Assembly: GCA_017512905.1 (NCBI GenBank)
Contig: JAFWEL010000071.1
Coordinates: 1-38,108 of the forward strand
DNA: 38,108 bases
Direction: 5' to 3'
Origin: Clostridia bacterium
Lineage (GTDB): Bacteria > Bacillota > Clostridia > Christensenellales > Aristaeellaceae
Under the pieces are notes generated by a model that was not told the origin of the DNA, did no database searches, and saw nothing but the letters and a program-made list of their open reading frames with translations. The first letter of the stretch is position 1. Every line of letters begins with the position of its first letter. The translations under genes and the position numbers were made by a program. Positions 8,195 through 15,326 of this stretch are shown in pieces.

Positions 8195-8905
8195 TCAGAG
8201 CCGGCAGGCTTCCTTCAGCGCCGCGACCTCCCCCTCGCTCAGGTGCCGCCATTCCCCCGGCCCGAGGTCGGGGTCCAGCTCCAGGGGGCCGATGCCCAGG
8301 CGCGACAGGGCGGTGAGCGGATGGCCGACGGCGGTGAACATGCGCTTGACCTGGTGGAATTTACCCTCCGTCAGCATGACGTCCGCCACGGAGCCGTCGT
8401 CCCCGGCCTCCAGAAGCGACAGCCGTGCGGGCCGGGCCGTAAAATCGGACAGCTCGATGCCCCGGGCGAAAGCCCCGACCTCGGCTTCGGTCAGCCGTCC
8501 CTCGCACCGCGCCCGGTACCGCTTCTCCGCCTTCCATCGGGGCGAGATCAGCCGGTGGGCCAGCTGTCCGTCGGTGGTCAGCAGCACCAGTCCGGTCACA
8601 TCCCGGTCCAGCCGCCCCACAGGCCCCAAGCCCTTACGGCGCAGCGTCGGTGGCAGCAGGTCCAGCACCGTGGGCAGACGCCGGTCCTCCGTGGCCGTGA
8701 CGACCCCCGCGGGCTTGTTCACCATGATATAGAGCGCCCCGGCGTCCACCGGCGGCGCGCCGTCCAGGCGCACCTGCTCGGGCCGCACCTGCATGGCCCC
8801 GTCCCGCACCGGCAGGCCATCCACCCGCACGCGCCCCGCCGCGATCGCCCGGCGCGCCTCGCTGCGCGTCAGCCCCGCCAGGGTCACCGCCTTGTCCAAT
8901 CGCAC
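8195..8905 (-). CDS. RsuA/RluB-family rRNA pseudouridine synthase
   Basis: This protein of about 236 residues has an N-terminal S4 RNA-binding domain (LDKAVTLAGLTRSEARRAI...GRVRVDG) and a pseudouridine synthase domain with the catalytic motif GRLDRDVTGLVLLTTDG, whose GRLD aspartate is the nucleophile (about residue 100). It also has the KPAGVVTA and KFHQVKRM motifs. It isomerises a uridine in rRNA; RsuA targets 16S U516, while RluB/E/F act on 23S, and the sequence alone does not decide. The GTG at 8905 gives the family-typical MRLDK start and has AAGGGAAG ten bases upstream. Another GTG at 8914 lies one base from that site, too close to use. It is transcribed away from the deacetylase gene across a shared 211-base region. 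Confidence 0.93.
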   Translation of the reverse strand: MRLDKAVTLAGLTRSEARRAIAAGRVRVDGLPVRDGAMQVRPEQVRLDGAPPVDAGALYIMVNKPAGVVTATEDRRLPTVLDLLPPTLRRKGLGPVGRLDRDVTGLVLLTTDGQLAHRLISPRWKAEKRYRARCEGRLTEAEVGAFARGIELSDFTARPARLSLLEAGDDGSVADVMLTEGKFHQVKRMFTAVGHPLTALSRLGIGPLELDPDLGPGEWRHLSEGEVAALKEACRL

Positions 8906-8994
8906 GATGGGCACACTTCCCTTTTTCCCAGATTTTTCCAGTCACATCGGCGCAACTGTTCAGAAAACTGTTACGTCTTATTAGCGCAAAATGA

Positions 8995-9023
8995 TGGATA
9001 TACACCGCGTTTGCGGCTATAAT
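8995..9023 (+). promoter_or_regulatory. Putative promoter of the deacetylase gene, inside an inverted repeat
   Basis: TGGATA (8995-9000) and TATAAT (9018-9023) are 17 bases apart and lie about 95 bases before the GTG start at 9117. The promoter is framed by an inverted repeat, CAAAATGAT (8987-8995) and ATCATTTTG (9022-9030), with a small CCGC/GCGG hairpin in the middle. The arms overlap both promoter hexamers, as an operator would. Confidence 0.5.
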
Positions 9024-9116
9024 CATTTTGTTGTAACTTTGGGGCGGCAGGCGTCCGCGCCGCCGATACCAGTATAAGCCCTGATCAGTCCCACGTCAAG
9101 ACAGGAGGGACGCTTT

Positions 9117-10400
9117 GTGAATCGCAATTCAAGGAATGCGGAAAACAGAAAGCCCGTGCGGCGCGCCAATCCGCACACCGCGAAGCGCGTTCCGGCCCAC
9201 GGCAGGAAGCGCCGCAAGCGCAGGCAGAACAGCCTTCTACCGGCCGTGCTGTTCACGCTGGGGATACTGGCGGTCATCGTGCTGGCGATCCGGCTGATGC
9301 CGAAGCCCTCCGCGAACGTGCCCGCGACCAGCGAGGTCCTGACCCGCTCCGAGGTGGAGGTGGGCACCGCCGACATCCGGGCCACGGAGGCCCCGCCGGT
9401 GATCACGCTGCCGCCGCAGACCGCCGAACCCACGCCCGAGCCCACCCCCGAGCCCACGCCGGAGCCGACCCCCGAGCCCACCCCCGAGCCCACCCCCGAG
9501 ATCACGCCGGAGCCCACGCCGTTTGAATACCTGCCGGTGATCCACAACGCCGAAATCGAATCGAAGAAGATCGCCATCACCGTGGACGACTGCTACCAGG
9601 TCAACAACCTGGAGCGCATCGTCAAAGCGACGGAAAAGGCGGGCAGCAAGCTGACGCTGTTTCCCGTGGGCGAGACCCTCTCGAAGGAGGGCATGCCGAA
9701 GCTGCTGCAGCGCTGCGCCTTCGATCTGGGCTTTGAGATCGAGAACCACACCTACACCCACTCCCGCATCTTCCGCATGTCTGACGACGATATGGCCGCG
9801 GAGATCTGGAAGCAGGACGCCGCGCTGGACAAGGCCCTGGGCGTACACTACCAGGAGCACTTCCTGCGGCTGATGGGCGGCGACGGCGACACCGACCCAC
9901 GCATCCACAGCTATCTGAAGAAGCTGGGCTACCTGGGTATCGCCAACTGGAGCGTTTCCGGCTCGGATTCGGACATGAAGCACATCCGCGCCTCGCTGGC
10001 CCCCGGCCAGGTGTACCTGTTCCACTGCACCGATCCGGACACCAAGAAGCTGGAGGAGTTCATCCCCTGGGCCGTGTCCAAGGGCTACAAGCTGGTGACG
10101 CTGAACGACCTGTTCAACCTGCCCGGCAACGAAACCTCGGCCCTGACCGACAATGCCATGCCCCAGCCGGATTACAACGTGGACGACCATCACACCCTCG
10201 TGGAGGGCGAATACACCTGGGTGGCCCTGCAGCTGCAGGAAAAGCTGCGCGCCATGGGCTATCTGAAGATGGACGGCCCCTCCACCGGCTACTACGGTCC
10301 CCAGACTGCGAAGGCCATCGCCGCCTTCCAGCAGGACCACGGCCTGCCTGCCACCGGCCAGGCCGACCTGGAGACCCAGCAAAGGGTGCTGGAGGGATGA
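9117..10400 (+). CDS. Membrane-anchored NodB-type polysaccharide deacetylase with C-terminal peptidoglycan-binding domain
   Basis: This 427-residue protein has a basic cytosolic N-terminus (1-38), one membrane helix (40-60), a PTPEP-repeat linker (104-135), a NodB-type deacetylase fold (about 140-335) and a peptidoglycan-binding domain (about 365-425, QLQEKLRAMGYL...GYYGPQTAKAIAAFQQ). Family motif 1 (TFDDG) appears as TVDDC at 155-159 and motif 2 as HTYTH at 211-215, so the Asp and both His metal ligands remain while the usual Gly is Cys. LFHCT (301-305) matches the late LLH motif. It should act on cell-wall or surface amino sugars outside the membrane. The GTG has AGGAGG seven to eight bases upstream. 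It ends at a bidirectional terminator. Confidence 0.9.
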   Translation: MNRNSRNAENRKPVRRANPHTAKRVPAHGRKRRKRRQNSLLPAVLFTLGILAVIVLAIRLMPKPSANVPATSEVLTRSEVEVGTADIRATEAPPVITLPPQTAEPTPEPTPEPTPEPTPEPTPEPTPEITPEPTPFEYLPVIHNAEIESKKIAITVDDCYQVNNLERIVKATEKAGSKLTLFPVGETLSKEGMPKLLQRCAFDLGFEIENHTYTHSRIFRMSDDDMAAEIWKQDAALDKALGVHYQEHFLRLMGGDGDTDPRIHSYLKKLGYLGIANWSVSGSDSDMKHIRASLAPGQVYLFHCTDPDTKKLEEFIPWAVSKGYKLVTLNDLFNLPGNETSALTDNAMPQPDYNVDDHHTLVEGEYTWVALQLQEKLRAMGYLKMDGPSTGYYGPQTAKAIAAFQQDHGLPATGQADLETQQRVLEG

Positions 10401-10409
10401 ACCCAAAAC

Positions 10410-10458
10410 AACAAAGGATGCCTCAAAATGACCCCGTCATTTTGAGGCATCCTTTGTT
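10410..10458. terminator. Bidirectional terminator between convergent genes
   Basis: A perfect 23-bp inverted repeat (AACAAAGGATGCC...GGCATCCTTTGTT) with a CCC loop lies between the converging deacetylase and SH3-protein genes. The AACAAA/TTTGTT outer part gives a short U-rich tail in both directions. Confidence 0.9.
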
Positions 10459-10469
10459 ATGTCAGGTGG

Positions 10470-11348
10470 TCAGCCGGTATAGGTCGACCAGTCGATCTCG
10501 GTGACGGTGCCGGTCTCGTCCACCCACACGTTGATGCAGGAGTCGTGGCCCTTGGCATCGGTGAACAGGGACGCTTCGGTGGCCCTGTGCTCGTAGGTGA
10601 CGCCGTTGACCGACTCCACATAATCCAGCCCCGCGGCGTTCAGACAGGCCCTGGCGGCGTTGATGTTCATGCCCACGGACACGCCGTAAATCTCGTAGCC
10701 CCCGCCGTACACCACGATGTTTTCCACCTGCTGATTTCCGGCGATGATCACAGAATCGTCGTAATACTGATAGGGCGCTTCGGATTCCACCTGGCGATAG
10801 GAGATCAGGCCGATCTCATTCGCGGTCTCCACCAGGTTGTTCAGGTAGTAGCCGGAGAGCTCCACCGCCCGGGTGGGGCCGTTGGCCGGCGCGGGGGCTT
10901 CCTCAGGCGCAGGCTCGGCGGCCGGCTCGGGCGTCGGTTCGAGGGCCGGTTCGGGCGTCGGCTCGGTGTCATCCTGGCTGAATAGTATGCCGGCGTCCAG
11001 CGCGCTCTGGCTGGCGGGGGCTTCCGTCGGCGCGGGTTCAGCCGCTTCGTCGGCTGCTTCCCCGGCCCCGGCCGCCTCGCCGATCAGCTCGGAATAGCGT
11101 GAGGAAACCCAGCCGGTCTTGTCACCCACGGTAATCCTGTACCAGGTCACGCCCCGCTCGTCCACGCTGGATTCGCCCAGGTATTCATAGGTCTTGCCCG
11201 TCTTGAGTATGGCCAGGGATTCGTAATCCAGCCCCGGACCCGTGCGCAGCCAGACATCGCCGGTGGTCTTCACCTCGGCCTGGGCAAAACCCTGCATCAG
11301 CATCAGCGCCGCAGTCACGGCCACAACCCTGATTACGCTGTTTTTCAT
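10470..11348 (-). CDS. Secreted SH3-domain protein with Pro/Glu linker and unknown C-terminal domain
   Basis: This 292-residue exported protein has a signal peptide (residues 1-24, ending QGFAQA) and a bacterial SH3 domain (about 25-92, with VWLRTGPGLDYESLAILKTG and GWVSSRYSE). An Ala/Pro/Glu-rich linker with EPTPEP units (about 95-160) follows, then a C-terminal domain of about 130 residues that I do not recognise (contains YEIYGVSVGMNINAARACL). SH3 domains of this kind bind cell-wall peptides, so a wall-associated role is likely. ATG 11348 is chosen because it starts the signal peptide and has AGGAGG nine to ten bases upstream; the frame is open further upstream but passes through the promoter. 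It has its own promoter at 11410-11437. Confidence 0.85.
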   Translation of the reverse strand: MKNSVIRVVAVTAALMLMQGFAQAEVKTTGDVWLRTGPGLDYESLAILKTGKTYEYLGESSVDERGVTWYRITVGDKTGWVSSRYSELIGEAAGAGEAADEAAEPAPTEAPASQSALDAGILFSQDDTEPTPEPALEPTPEPAAEPAPEEAPAPANGPTRAVELSGYYLNNLVETANEIGLISYRQVESEAPYQYYDDSVIIAGNQQVENIVVYGGGYEIYGVSVGMNINAARACLNAAGLDYVESVNGVTYEHRATEASLFTDAKGHDSCINVWVDETGTVTEIDWSTYTG

Positions 11349-11409
11349 CGATATGTACCTCCTGAATGGTTTGTATACATGCTGTCGCTTCCTGCCGGGA
11401 AGCAATTCC

Positions 11410-11437
11410 AGTATAGCATTCGCCTGCCCGTTGTCAA
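11410..11437 (-). promoter_or_regulatory. Promoter of the SH3-protein gene
   Basis: On the minus strand TTGACA (11432-11437) and TATACT (11410-11415) are separated by 16 bases. This is close to the sigma-A consensus and lies about 60 bases upstream of the start codon. Confidence 0.8.
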
Positions 11438-11465
11438 CACGCCGCCGGAAGAATTCACAGCGGCG

Positions 11466-11494
11466 TTGCAATATTTTCCCGGCTTCGGTATATT
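11466..11494 (+). promoter_or_regulatory. Promoter of the DUF378 gene
   Basis: TTGCAA (11466-11471) and TATATT (11489-11494) are separated by 17 bases and lie about 70 bases upstream of the DUF378 start. It is divergent from the SH3-protein promoter. Confidence 0.75.
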
Positions 11495-11561
11495 TTGCGA
11501 AAAATGGGCCAACCTATGAGCATCACGCCGGGACACCGGCTGAGAGAAGGAGATGTCAATC

Positions 11562-11777
11562 ATGCTGGATCGCATATCCCTGCTGCTGAGCATCATCGGC
11601 GGCATCAACTGGCTGCTGGTCGGCCTGTTCCGCTTCGACCTGGTGGCCTACCTCTTCGGCGGCCAGGCGGCGACCATCAGCCGCGTGATCTACACCATCG
11701 TGGGCATTGCCGCGCTGTGGTGCATATCCCTGCTTTTCCGCGAGCGCGTGGGCGAGCCCGACGGCGACATGCGCTGA
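11562..11777 (+). CDS. DUF378 (YuzA-like) small membrane protein
   Basis: This is a 71-residue protein with two membrane helices (about residues 4-25 and 40-60). It carries the family pattern of a first helix with GGINWLLVGLF, then DLVAYLFGG before the second helix. DUF378 proteins have no known activity. ATG 11562 is preferred over the ATG three codons earlier because AAGGAG is nine bases from the former and abuts the latter. It has its own promoter and appears monocistronic; the next gene converges on it. Confidence 0.9.
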   Translation: MLDRISLLLSIIGGINWLLVGLFRFDLVAYLFGGQAATISRVIYTIVGIAALWCISLLFRERVGEPDGDMR

Positions 11778-11867
11778 AGCCCGGAGGGGCGCAGCCCCTC
11801 CGGTACATAGCCTGTATTGGATTTGACGAAAAACAGGGATCATTGGTTCACGGGGTGGGGAGCTTAG

Positions 11868-11904
11868 AAATTCTGATTTGCCGCGCAGCGACAAATCAGA
11901 ATTT
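11868..11904. repeat. Solo palindrome of the AAATTCTGATTT family
   Basis: AAATTCTGATTTGCCG and CGACAAATCAGAATTT flank a five-base centre (37 bp in all). It overlaps the last codons of the M20 amidohydrolase gene and supplies its TGA stop. Confidence 0.9.
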
Positions 11905-13050
11905 GCTTTTCAGAAACGCCTCAATCACCGCAGCGTGGACGGCAGCGGCATAAACGGGAGCTTGTTCGTCGGGCAGGAAGGCGGTGTTGTGCAGCGGCAG
12001 GGGGCAGCCCGCGCCGATGTGGTAGAAGCTGCCGGGCCTTTCCATCAGGAAGTAGCCGAAGTCCTCGGTGGTCATGGTGGGCTTGTCGATCACGTGTACC
12101 CGATCGTCGCCCAGCAGCGTCCGGGCAGCACGCTCGGCAAGGGCGGTCATGCCGTCATCGTTCACCACGCCGGGATAGCTCTCCCGGAGGTTGACCTCCG
12201 CCGTCGCGCCCCAGGCCGACATCACCTCATCCACGGCAACGCGGAACAGCCGCTTCAGCTCCGCCCGGGCGACCGGACCCAGGGTGCGGATGATGCCCTC
12301 AAACTCGGCCTTGTCCGCCAGGGCGTTCATCACCGTGCCGGCATGAAAGGCGCCTACAGACACCACGGCCCGCTCCCCCGGCAGGGCTTTGGGCAGGTCG
12401 ATCAAGCGGCTCACCAGCGCCGCCGCCGCGCCCAGGGCGTCGATACCCTTCTCCCGCTCAGCACCGTGGGCGCTGACGCCGTTGACAGCGATTTTGAAGG
12501 TGTCCGAGGCAGCGTAGAACTTGCCGTAGCGCACACCCACGTGGCCCACGGGCAGGTCCGGAGACACATGGGCCCCAAAAACCGCGTCCACGCCCTCCAG
12601 CACCCCGGCATCGATCATCCGCTGCGCCCCGCCCCTGCCCTCCTCGTCGGGCTGGAACAGGAACACGACGCTGCCCCTCAGAGTTTTCCGGTGATCGCAC
12701 AGCAGTCGCGCCGCCCCCAGCGCCGCCGTCATGTGCACGTCGTGGCCACAGGCATGCATCACCCCCGGGTTCCGGGAGGCGAAGTCCGCGCCGGTGGCCT
12801 CCGTCAGCGGCAGCGCGTCCATATCGGCCCGCAGGGCCACCGTCGGCCCGGGCAACGCGCCGTCCAGCCGACCCACCACCGCCGTATCCAGCAGCCGCCG
12901 GGTGGGAATGTCCCAGCCGTTCAGCGCCGCCTCGATGCGCGAGGCGGTGTTGAACTCATGGTTCCCCAGCTCCGGTTCCATGTGGAAGGCATGGCGCAGG
13001 GCGGTGAGCTCAGGGGCGATTTGTTGGGCTTCGGAAAGAAAATCGATCAT
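11896..13050 (-). CDS. M20-family metallo-amidohydrolase (M20D, N-acyl-amino-acid amidohydrolase type)
   Basis: This is a 384-residue cytosolic hydrolase. The M20D metal and active-site residues are visible: HACGHDVH (99-106, with Cys101 and His103 as metal ligands), the acidic pair in QPDEEG (134-138), a His in VSAHGAE, and a late His in LPLHNTAF. An inserted dimerisation domain lies between roughly 180 and 290. Such enzymes hydrolyse N-acyl or indole-conjugated amino acids or small peptides; the substrate is unknown. ATG 13050 has AAAGGAG seven bases upstream, and the upstream in-frame TTG overlaps that site. The final codons (Lys-Ser-Lys-Phe-stop) run into a palindromic repeat that provides the stop. 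Its 5' side is occupied by the long repeat, with no independent promoter seen. Confidence 0.93.
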   Translation of the reverse strand: MIDFLSEAQQIAPELTALRHAFHMEPELGNHEFNTASRIEAALNGWDIPTRRLLDTAVVGRLDGALPGPTVALRADMDALPLTEATGADFASRNPGVMHACGHDVHMTAALGAARLLCDHRKTLRGSVVFLFQPDEEGRGGAQRMIDAGVLEGVDAVFGAHVSPDLPVGHVGVRYGKFYAASDTFKIAVNGVSAHGAEREKGIDALGAAAALVSRLIDLPKALPGERAVVSVGAFHAGTVMNALADKAEFEGIIRTLGPVARAELKRLFRVAVDEVMSAWGATAEVNLRESYPGVVNDDGMTALAERAARTLLGDDRVHVIDKPTMTTEDFGYFLMERPGSFYHIGAGCPLPLHNTAFLPDEQAPVYAAAVHAAVIEAFLKSKF

Positions 13051-13066
13051 CGGATACTCCTTTGTC

Positions 13067-13347
13067 AAATTCTGATTTGTCGCGGGCTTGCGCCCGCTTG
13101 AAGGGGGACAAGTCCCCCTTCAATACATCCTCCTCAGATTTGCCTGAAATCGCAGGCGATTTCCGGGCGGCAAATCTGCAAGGAAGCCTTTTTTGCTCTG
13201 GTCGACAGGCTCCCTGCCGCAAAAAAAGGCCCCGCCCGCGGCGTACACGCCGCCGCGTACGATTAAAGATCGGGGCGTTACCGCCCCCGATACCCCCGGT
13301 AAGTTAGCCAAAGGGGAGTTCGTCATCAGCTCGATAAATCAGAATTT
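13067..13347 (+). repeat. Long hairpin-rich repeat, copy 3 (complete, reference copy)
   Basis: This 281-bp copy has terminal inverted repeats AAATTCTGATTTGTCG (13067-13082) and CGATAAATCAGAATTT (13332-13347), differing at one position. Inside is a chain of hairpins: GCGGGC/GCCCGC, TTGAAGGGGGAC with its complement, CAGATTTGCC/GGCAAATCTG enclosing GAAATCG/CGATTTC, a CCTTTTTTGC/GCAAAAAAAGG pair around GTCGAC, GGCGTACACGCC, and GGGGCG/CGCCCC. No coding frame is apparent. It fills nearly the entire gap (13051-13364) between two divergent genes. Confidence 0.92.
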
Positions 13348-13364
13348 GTAAAGGAGGTCCTATC

Positions 13365-14231
13365 GTGACTTGCAAAAACTTTGACGCCCTGCTCTCCCGC
13401 GGCGTGATCCTGCTGGACGGGGCGATGGGGTCTCAGCTGCGCTCGAAGGGCATGCCCGTGGGGGTGAGCACCGAGCTGTGGGCCTATGAGCACCCGGAGG
13501 TGGTCGAGGCGCTGCAGCGGGCCTATGTGGACGCGGGCAGCGACATCATCTACGCCCCCACCTTCTCGGCCAACCGTCTGGGACTGGAGATGCACGGCGT
13601 CGCCAGCCGGCTGGCGGAGATCAACGGCGGGCTGGTGGAGCTGTCGAAGCGGGCCGCCGGCGGCCGCGCGCTGGTGGCGGGGGACTTCACCACCACCGGC
13701 AAGCCCCTGGAGCCGGTGGGAACGATGAGCTACCAGGCGCTGCTGGACATCTACCGGGAACAGCTCGAGGCCGTGGTGGCCGCGGGGCCGGACCTGCTGG
13801 TGGCGGAGACCATGCTCTCCATCGACGAATGCGCCTGCTTTGTCGAGGCGGCGAAGTCGGTATGCGACCTGCCCATACTGTGTACGCTGACCATCGAGGC
13901 CGACGGCCACCTGCTGTTCGGCGGCACGGTGGTGGAGGCGGTGGAGACCCTCCAGGCCCTGGGCGTCAGCGCCGTTGGGCTGAACTGCTCGGTGGGCCCG
14001 GACCAGCTGGAGGCCGTGGTGGCGTCCATGAAGGCCGTGGCCACCGTGCCCGTCATCGCCAAGCCCAACGCCGGCATGCCGGTGATGGACGACAAGGGCC
14101 AGGCCCACTACAGCATGCCCCCGGAGCAGTTCGCCGCGTCCATGGCGAAGCTGGTGAAGGCTGGCGCGAGCATCATCGGCGGCTGCTGCGGCACCGGACC
14201 GGAATATATCGCGGCGCTGAGGAGAGACTGA
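13365..14231 (+). CDS. Homocysteine S-methyltransferase family protein
   Basis: This 288-residue protein has the zinc-dependent methyltransferase barrel found in BHMT, MmuM and the N-terminal module of MetH. The three zinc-binding cysteines are present as C208 (GLNCSVGP) and C274/C275 (GGCCGTGP). The N-terminal LLDGAMGSQL and APTFSAN motifs are also typical. It should transfer a methyl group to homocysteine to make methionine; the donor could be a betaine, S-methylmethionine or a corrinoid partner. It lacks the folate, cobalamin and activation modules of full MetH. The GTG start has AAAGGAGG seven bases upstream, three bases outside the long repeat. A LysR regulator follows after 36 bases and is probably co-transcribed. 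Confidence 0.92.
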   Translation: MTCKNFDALLSRGVILLDGAMGSQLRSKGMPVGVSTELWAYEHPEVVEALQRAYVDAGSDIIYAPTFSANRLGLEMHGVASRLAEINGGLVELSKRAAGGRALVAGDFTTTGKPLEPVGTMSYQALLDIYREQLEAVVAAGPDLLVAETMLSIDECACFVEAAKSVCDLPILCTLTIEADGHLLFGGTVVEAVETLQALGVSAVGLNCSVGPDQLEAVVASMKAVATVPVIAKPNAGMPVMDDKGQAHYSMPPEQFAASMAKLVKAGASIIGGCCGTGPEYIAALRRD

Positions 14232-14267
14232 CAAATCACTTACAACCACCAACCGGGAGGCTCTGCC

Positions 14268-15197
14268 ATGACCCTGCAGCAGTTGAATTACATCATCACC
14301 ATATCCGAAATCGGCTCCATCAACCGGGCGGCGGAGAAGCTTTATGTGTCCCAGCCGTCGCTGACCAGCGCCATCAAGGAGCTGGAGAAGGAGCTGGGCA
14401 TCGTGCTGTTCAACCGCACGGCCCGGGGCGTGACGCTGACGGCGGAGGGGGTGGACTTCCTCCCCTACGCCCGCCAGGTCTACGGCCAATACCTGAACCT
14501 GCTGGAGAAGTACGGCAAGGCCGGCGAGCGGAAGCAGCGCTTCGGCGTGTCCAGCCAGCACTATTCCTTCGCCGTGAAGGCCTTCGTGGAGATGGTGAAG
14601 GCCTACGACGTGGCCAAGTACGAATTTGCCATCCGGGAGACCAAGACCCTGGGCGTCATCAGCGACGTGGCGTCCCTGCGCAGCGAGGTGGGCATACTCT
14701 ACCTCAGCGACTTCAACCGCAAGGCCCTGCTCAAGCTGCTCAAGGGCCACGGCCTGGCCTTCCACCACCTGATCAACTGCAACGCCTACGTCTACCTGTG
14801 GAAGGGCCATCCGCTGGCAAACCGGGCGTCCATCACCTTTGACGACCTGGCGCCCTATCCCTGCCTGTCCTTCGAGCAGGGGGACGAGAGCTCCTTTTAC
14901 TTCGCCGAGGAGATCCTCAGCACCAACGAATATCCCCGCAGCATCAAGGTCACCGACCGGGCCACCAACCTGAACCTGATGACCGGGCTGAACGGCTACA
15001 CCCTGTGCTCGGGTATCATCTGCGAGGAGCTGAACGGTTCCAACTTCATCGCCGTGCCCTATGAGGCCGATTCCAACAACCCCAACAGCATCATGGACGT
15101 GGGCTACGTGGTGCGCGCCAACGCCATACTCAGCCCACTGGCGCAGCGCTACATCGCCGAGATCCGCCATTACCTGGGGATCGGGGATGAGGCATAA
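14268..15197 (+). CDS. LysR-family transcriptional regulator
   Basis: This 309-residue protein has an N-terminal winged helix-turn-helix (residues 1-60; RAAEKLYVSQPSLTSAIKELEKELG) and an effector-binding domain of the periplasmic-binding type (about 90-300). Its position just after the homocysteine methyltransferase gene, on the same strand with a 36-base gap, suggests a sulfur- or methionine-related regulon like those of CysB or MetR, but the effector cannot be read from the sequence. GGAGG lies eight bases before the ATG. A terminator follows at 15196-15233. Confidence 0.93.
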   Translation: MTLQQLNYIITISEIGSINRAAEKLYVSQPSLTSAIKELEKELGIVLFNRTARGVTLTAEGVDFLPYARQVYGQYLNLLEKYGKAGERKQRFGVSSQHYSFAVKAFVEMVKAYDVAKYEFAIRETKTLGVISDVASLRSEVGILYLSDFNRKALLKLLKGHGLAFHHLINCNAYVYLWKGHPLANRASITFDDLAPYPCLSFEQGDESSFYFAEEILSTNEYPRSIKVTDRATNLNLMTGLNGYTLCSGIICEELNGSNFIAVPYEADSNNPNSIMDVGYVVRANAILSPLAQRYIAEIRHYLGIGDEA

Positions 15198-15233
15198 AAA
15201 CCCTCTGTCGGCATGAGCTGACAGGGGTTTTTT
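15196..15233 (+). terminator. Rho-independent terminator after the LysR gene
   Basis: AACCC(T)CTGTC pairs with GACAGGGGTT around a ten-base loop and runs into TTTTTT. It begins at the LysR stop codon. Confidence 0.88.
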
Positions 15234-15257
15234 ATTGGCATAATAATTCAGACGGGA

Positions 15258-15299
15258 AAATTCTGATATATCGAGCAACAGCTCGATATATCAGAATTT
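15258..15299. repeat. Solo palindrome, variant with compensated arms
   Basis: AAATTCTGATATATCGAGC and GCTCGATATATCAGAATTT are exact complements around AACA (42 bp). Relative to the other copies, the TTT-to-TAT change is present in both arms. It lies between converging genes. Confidence 0.9.
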
Positions 15300-15326
15300 A
15301 CACCCCTCCGCGCCCTTTCGCGGGCG

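Noticed and set aside
9023-9580. Minus-strand frame with a Gly-Ser-Gly-Val repeat
   Set aside because: The repeat is the complement of the PTPEP linker codons of the plus-strand deacetylase.
13326-15278. Open frame of 650 codons on the minus strand opposite the homocysteine methyltransferase and LysR genes
   Set aside because: It is an antisense shadow of two well-supported genes in GC-rich sequence. Its translation is low-complexity (His, Gln, Val, Gly, Leu rich), matches no family and has no start signal.
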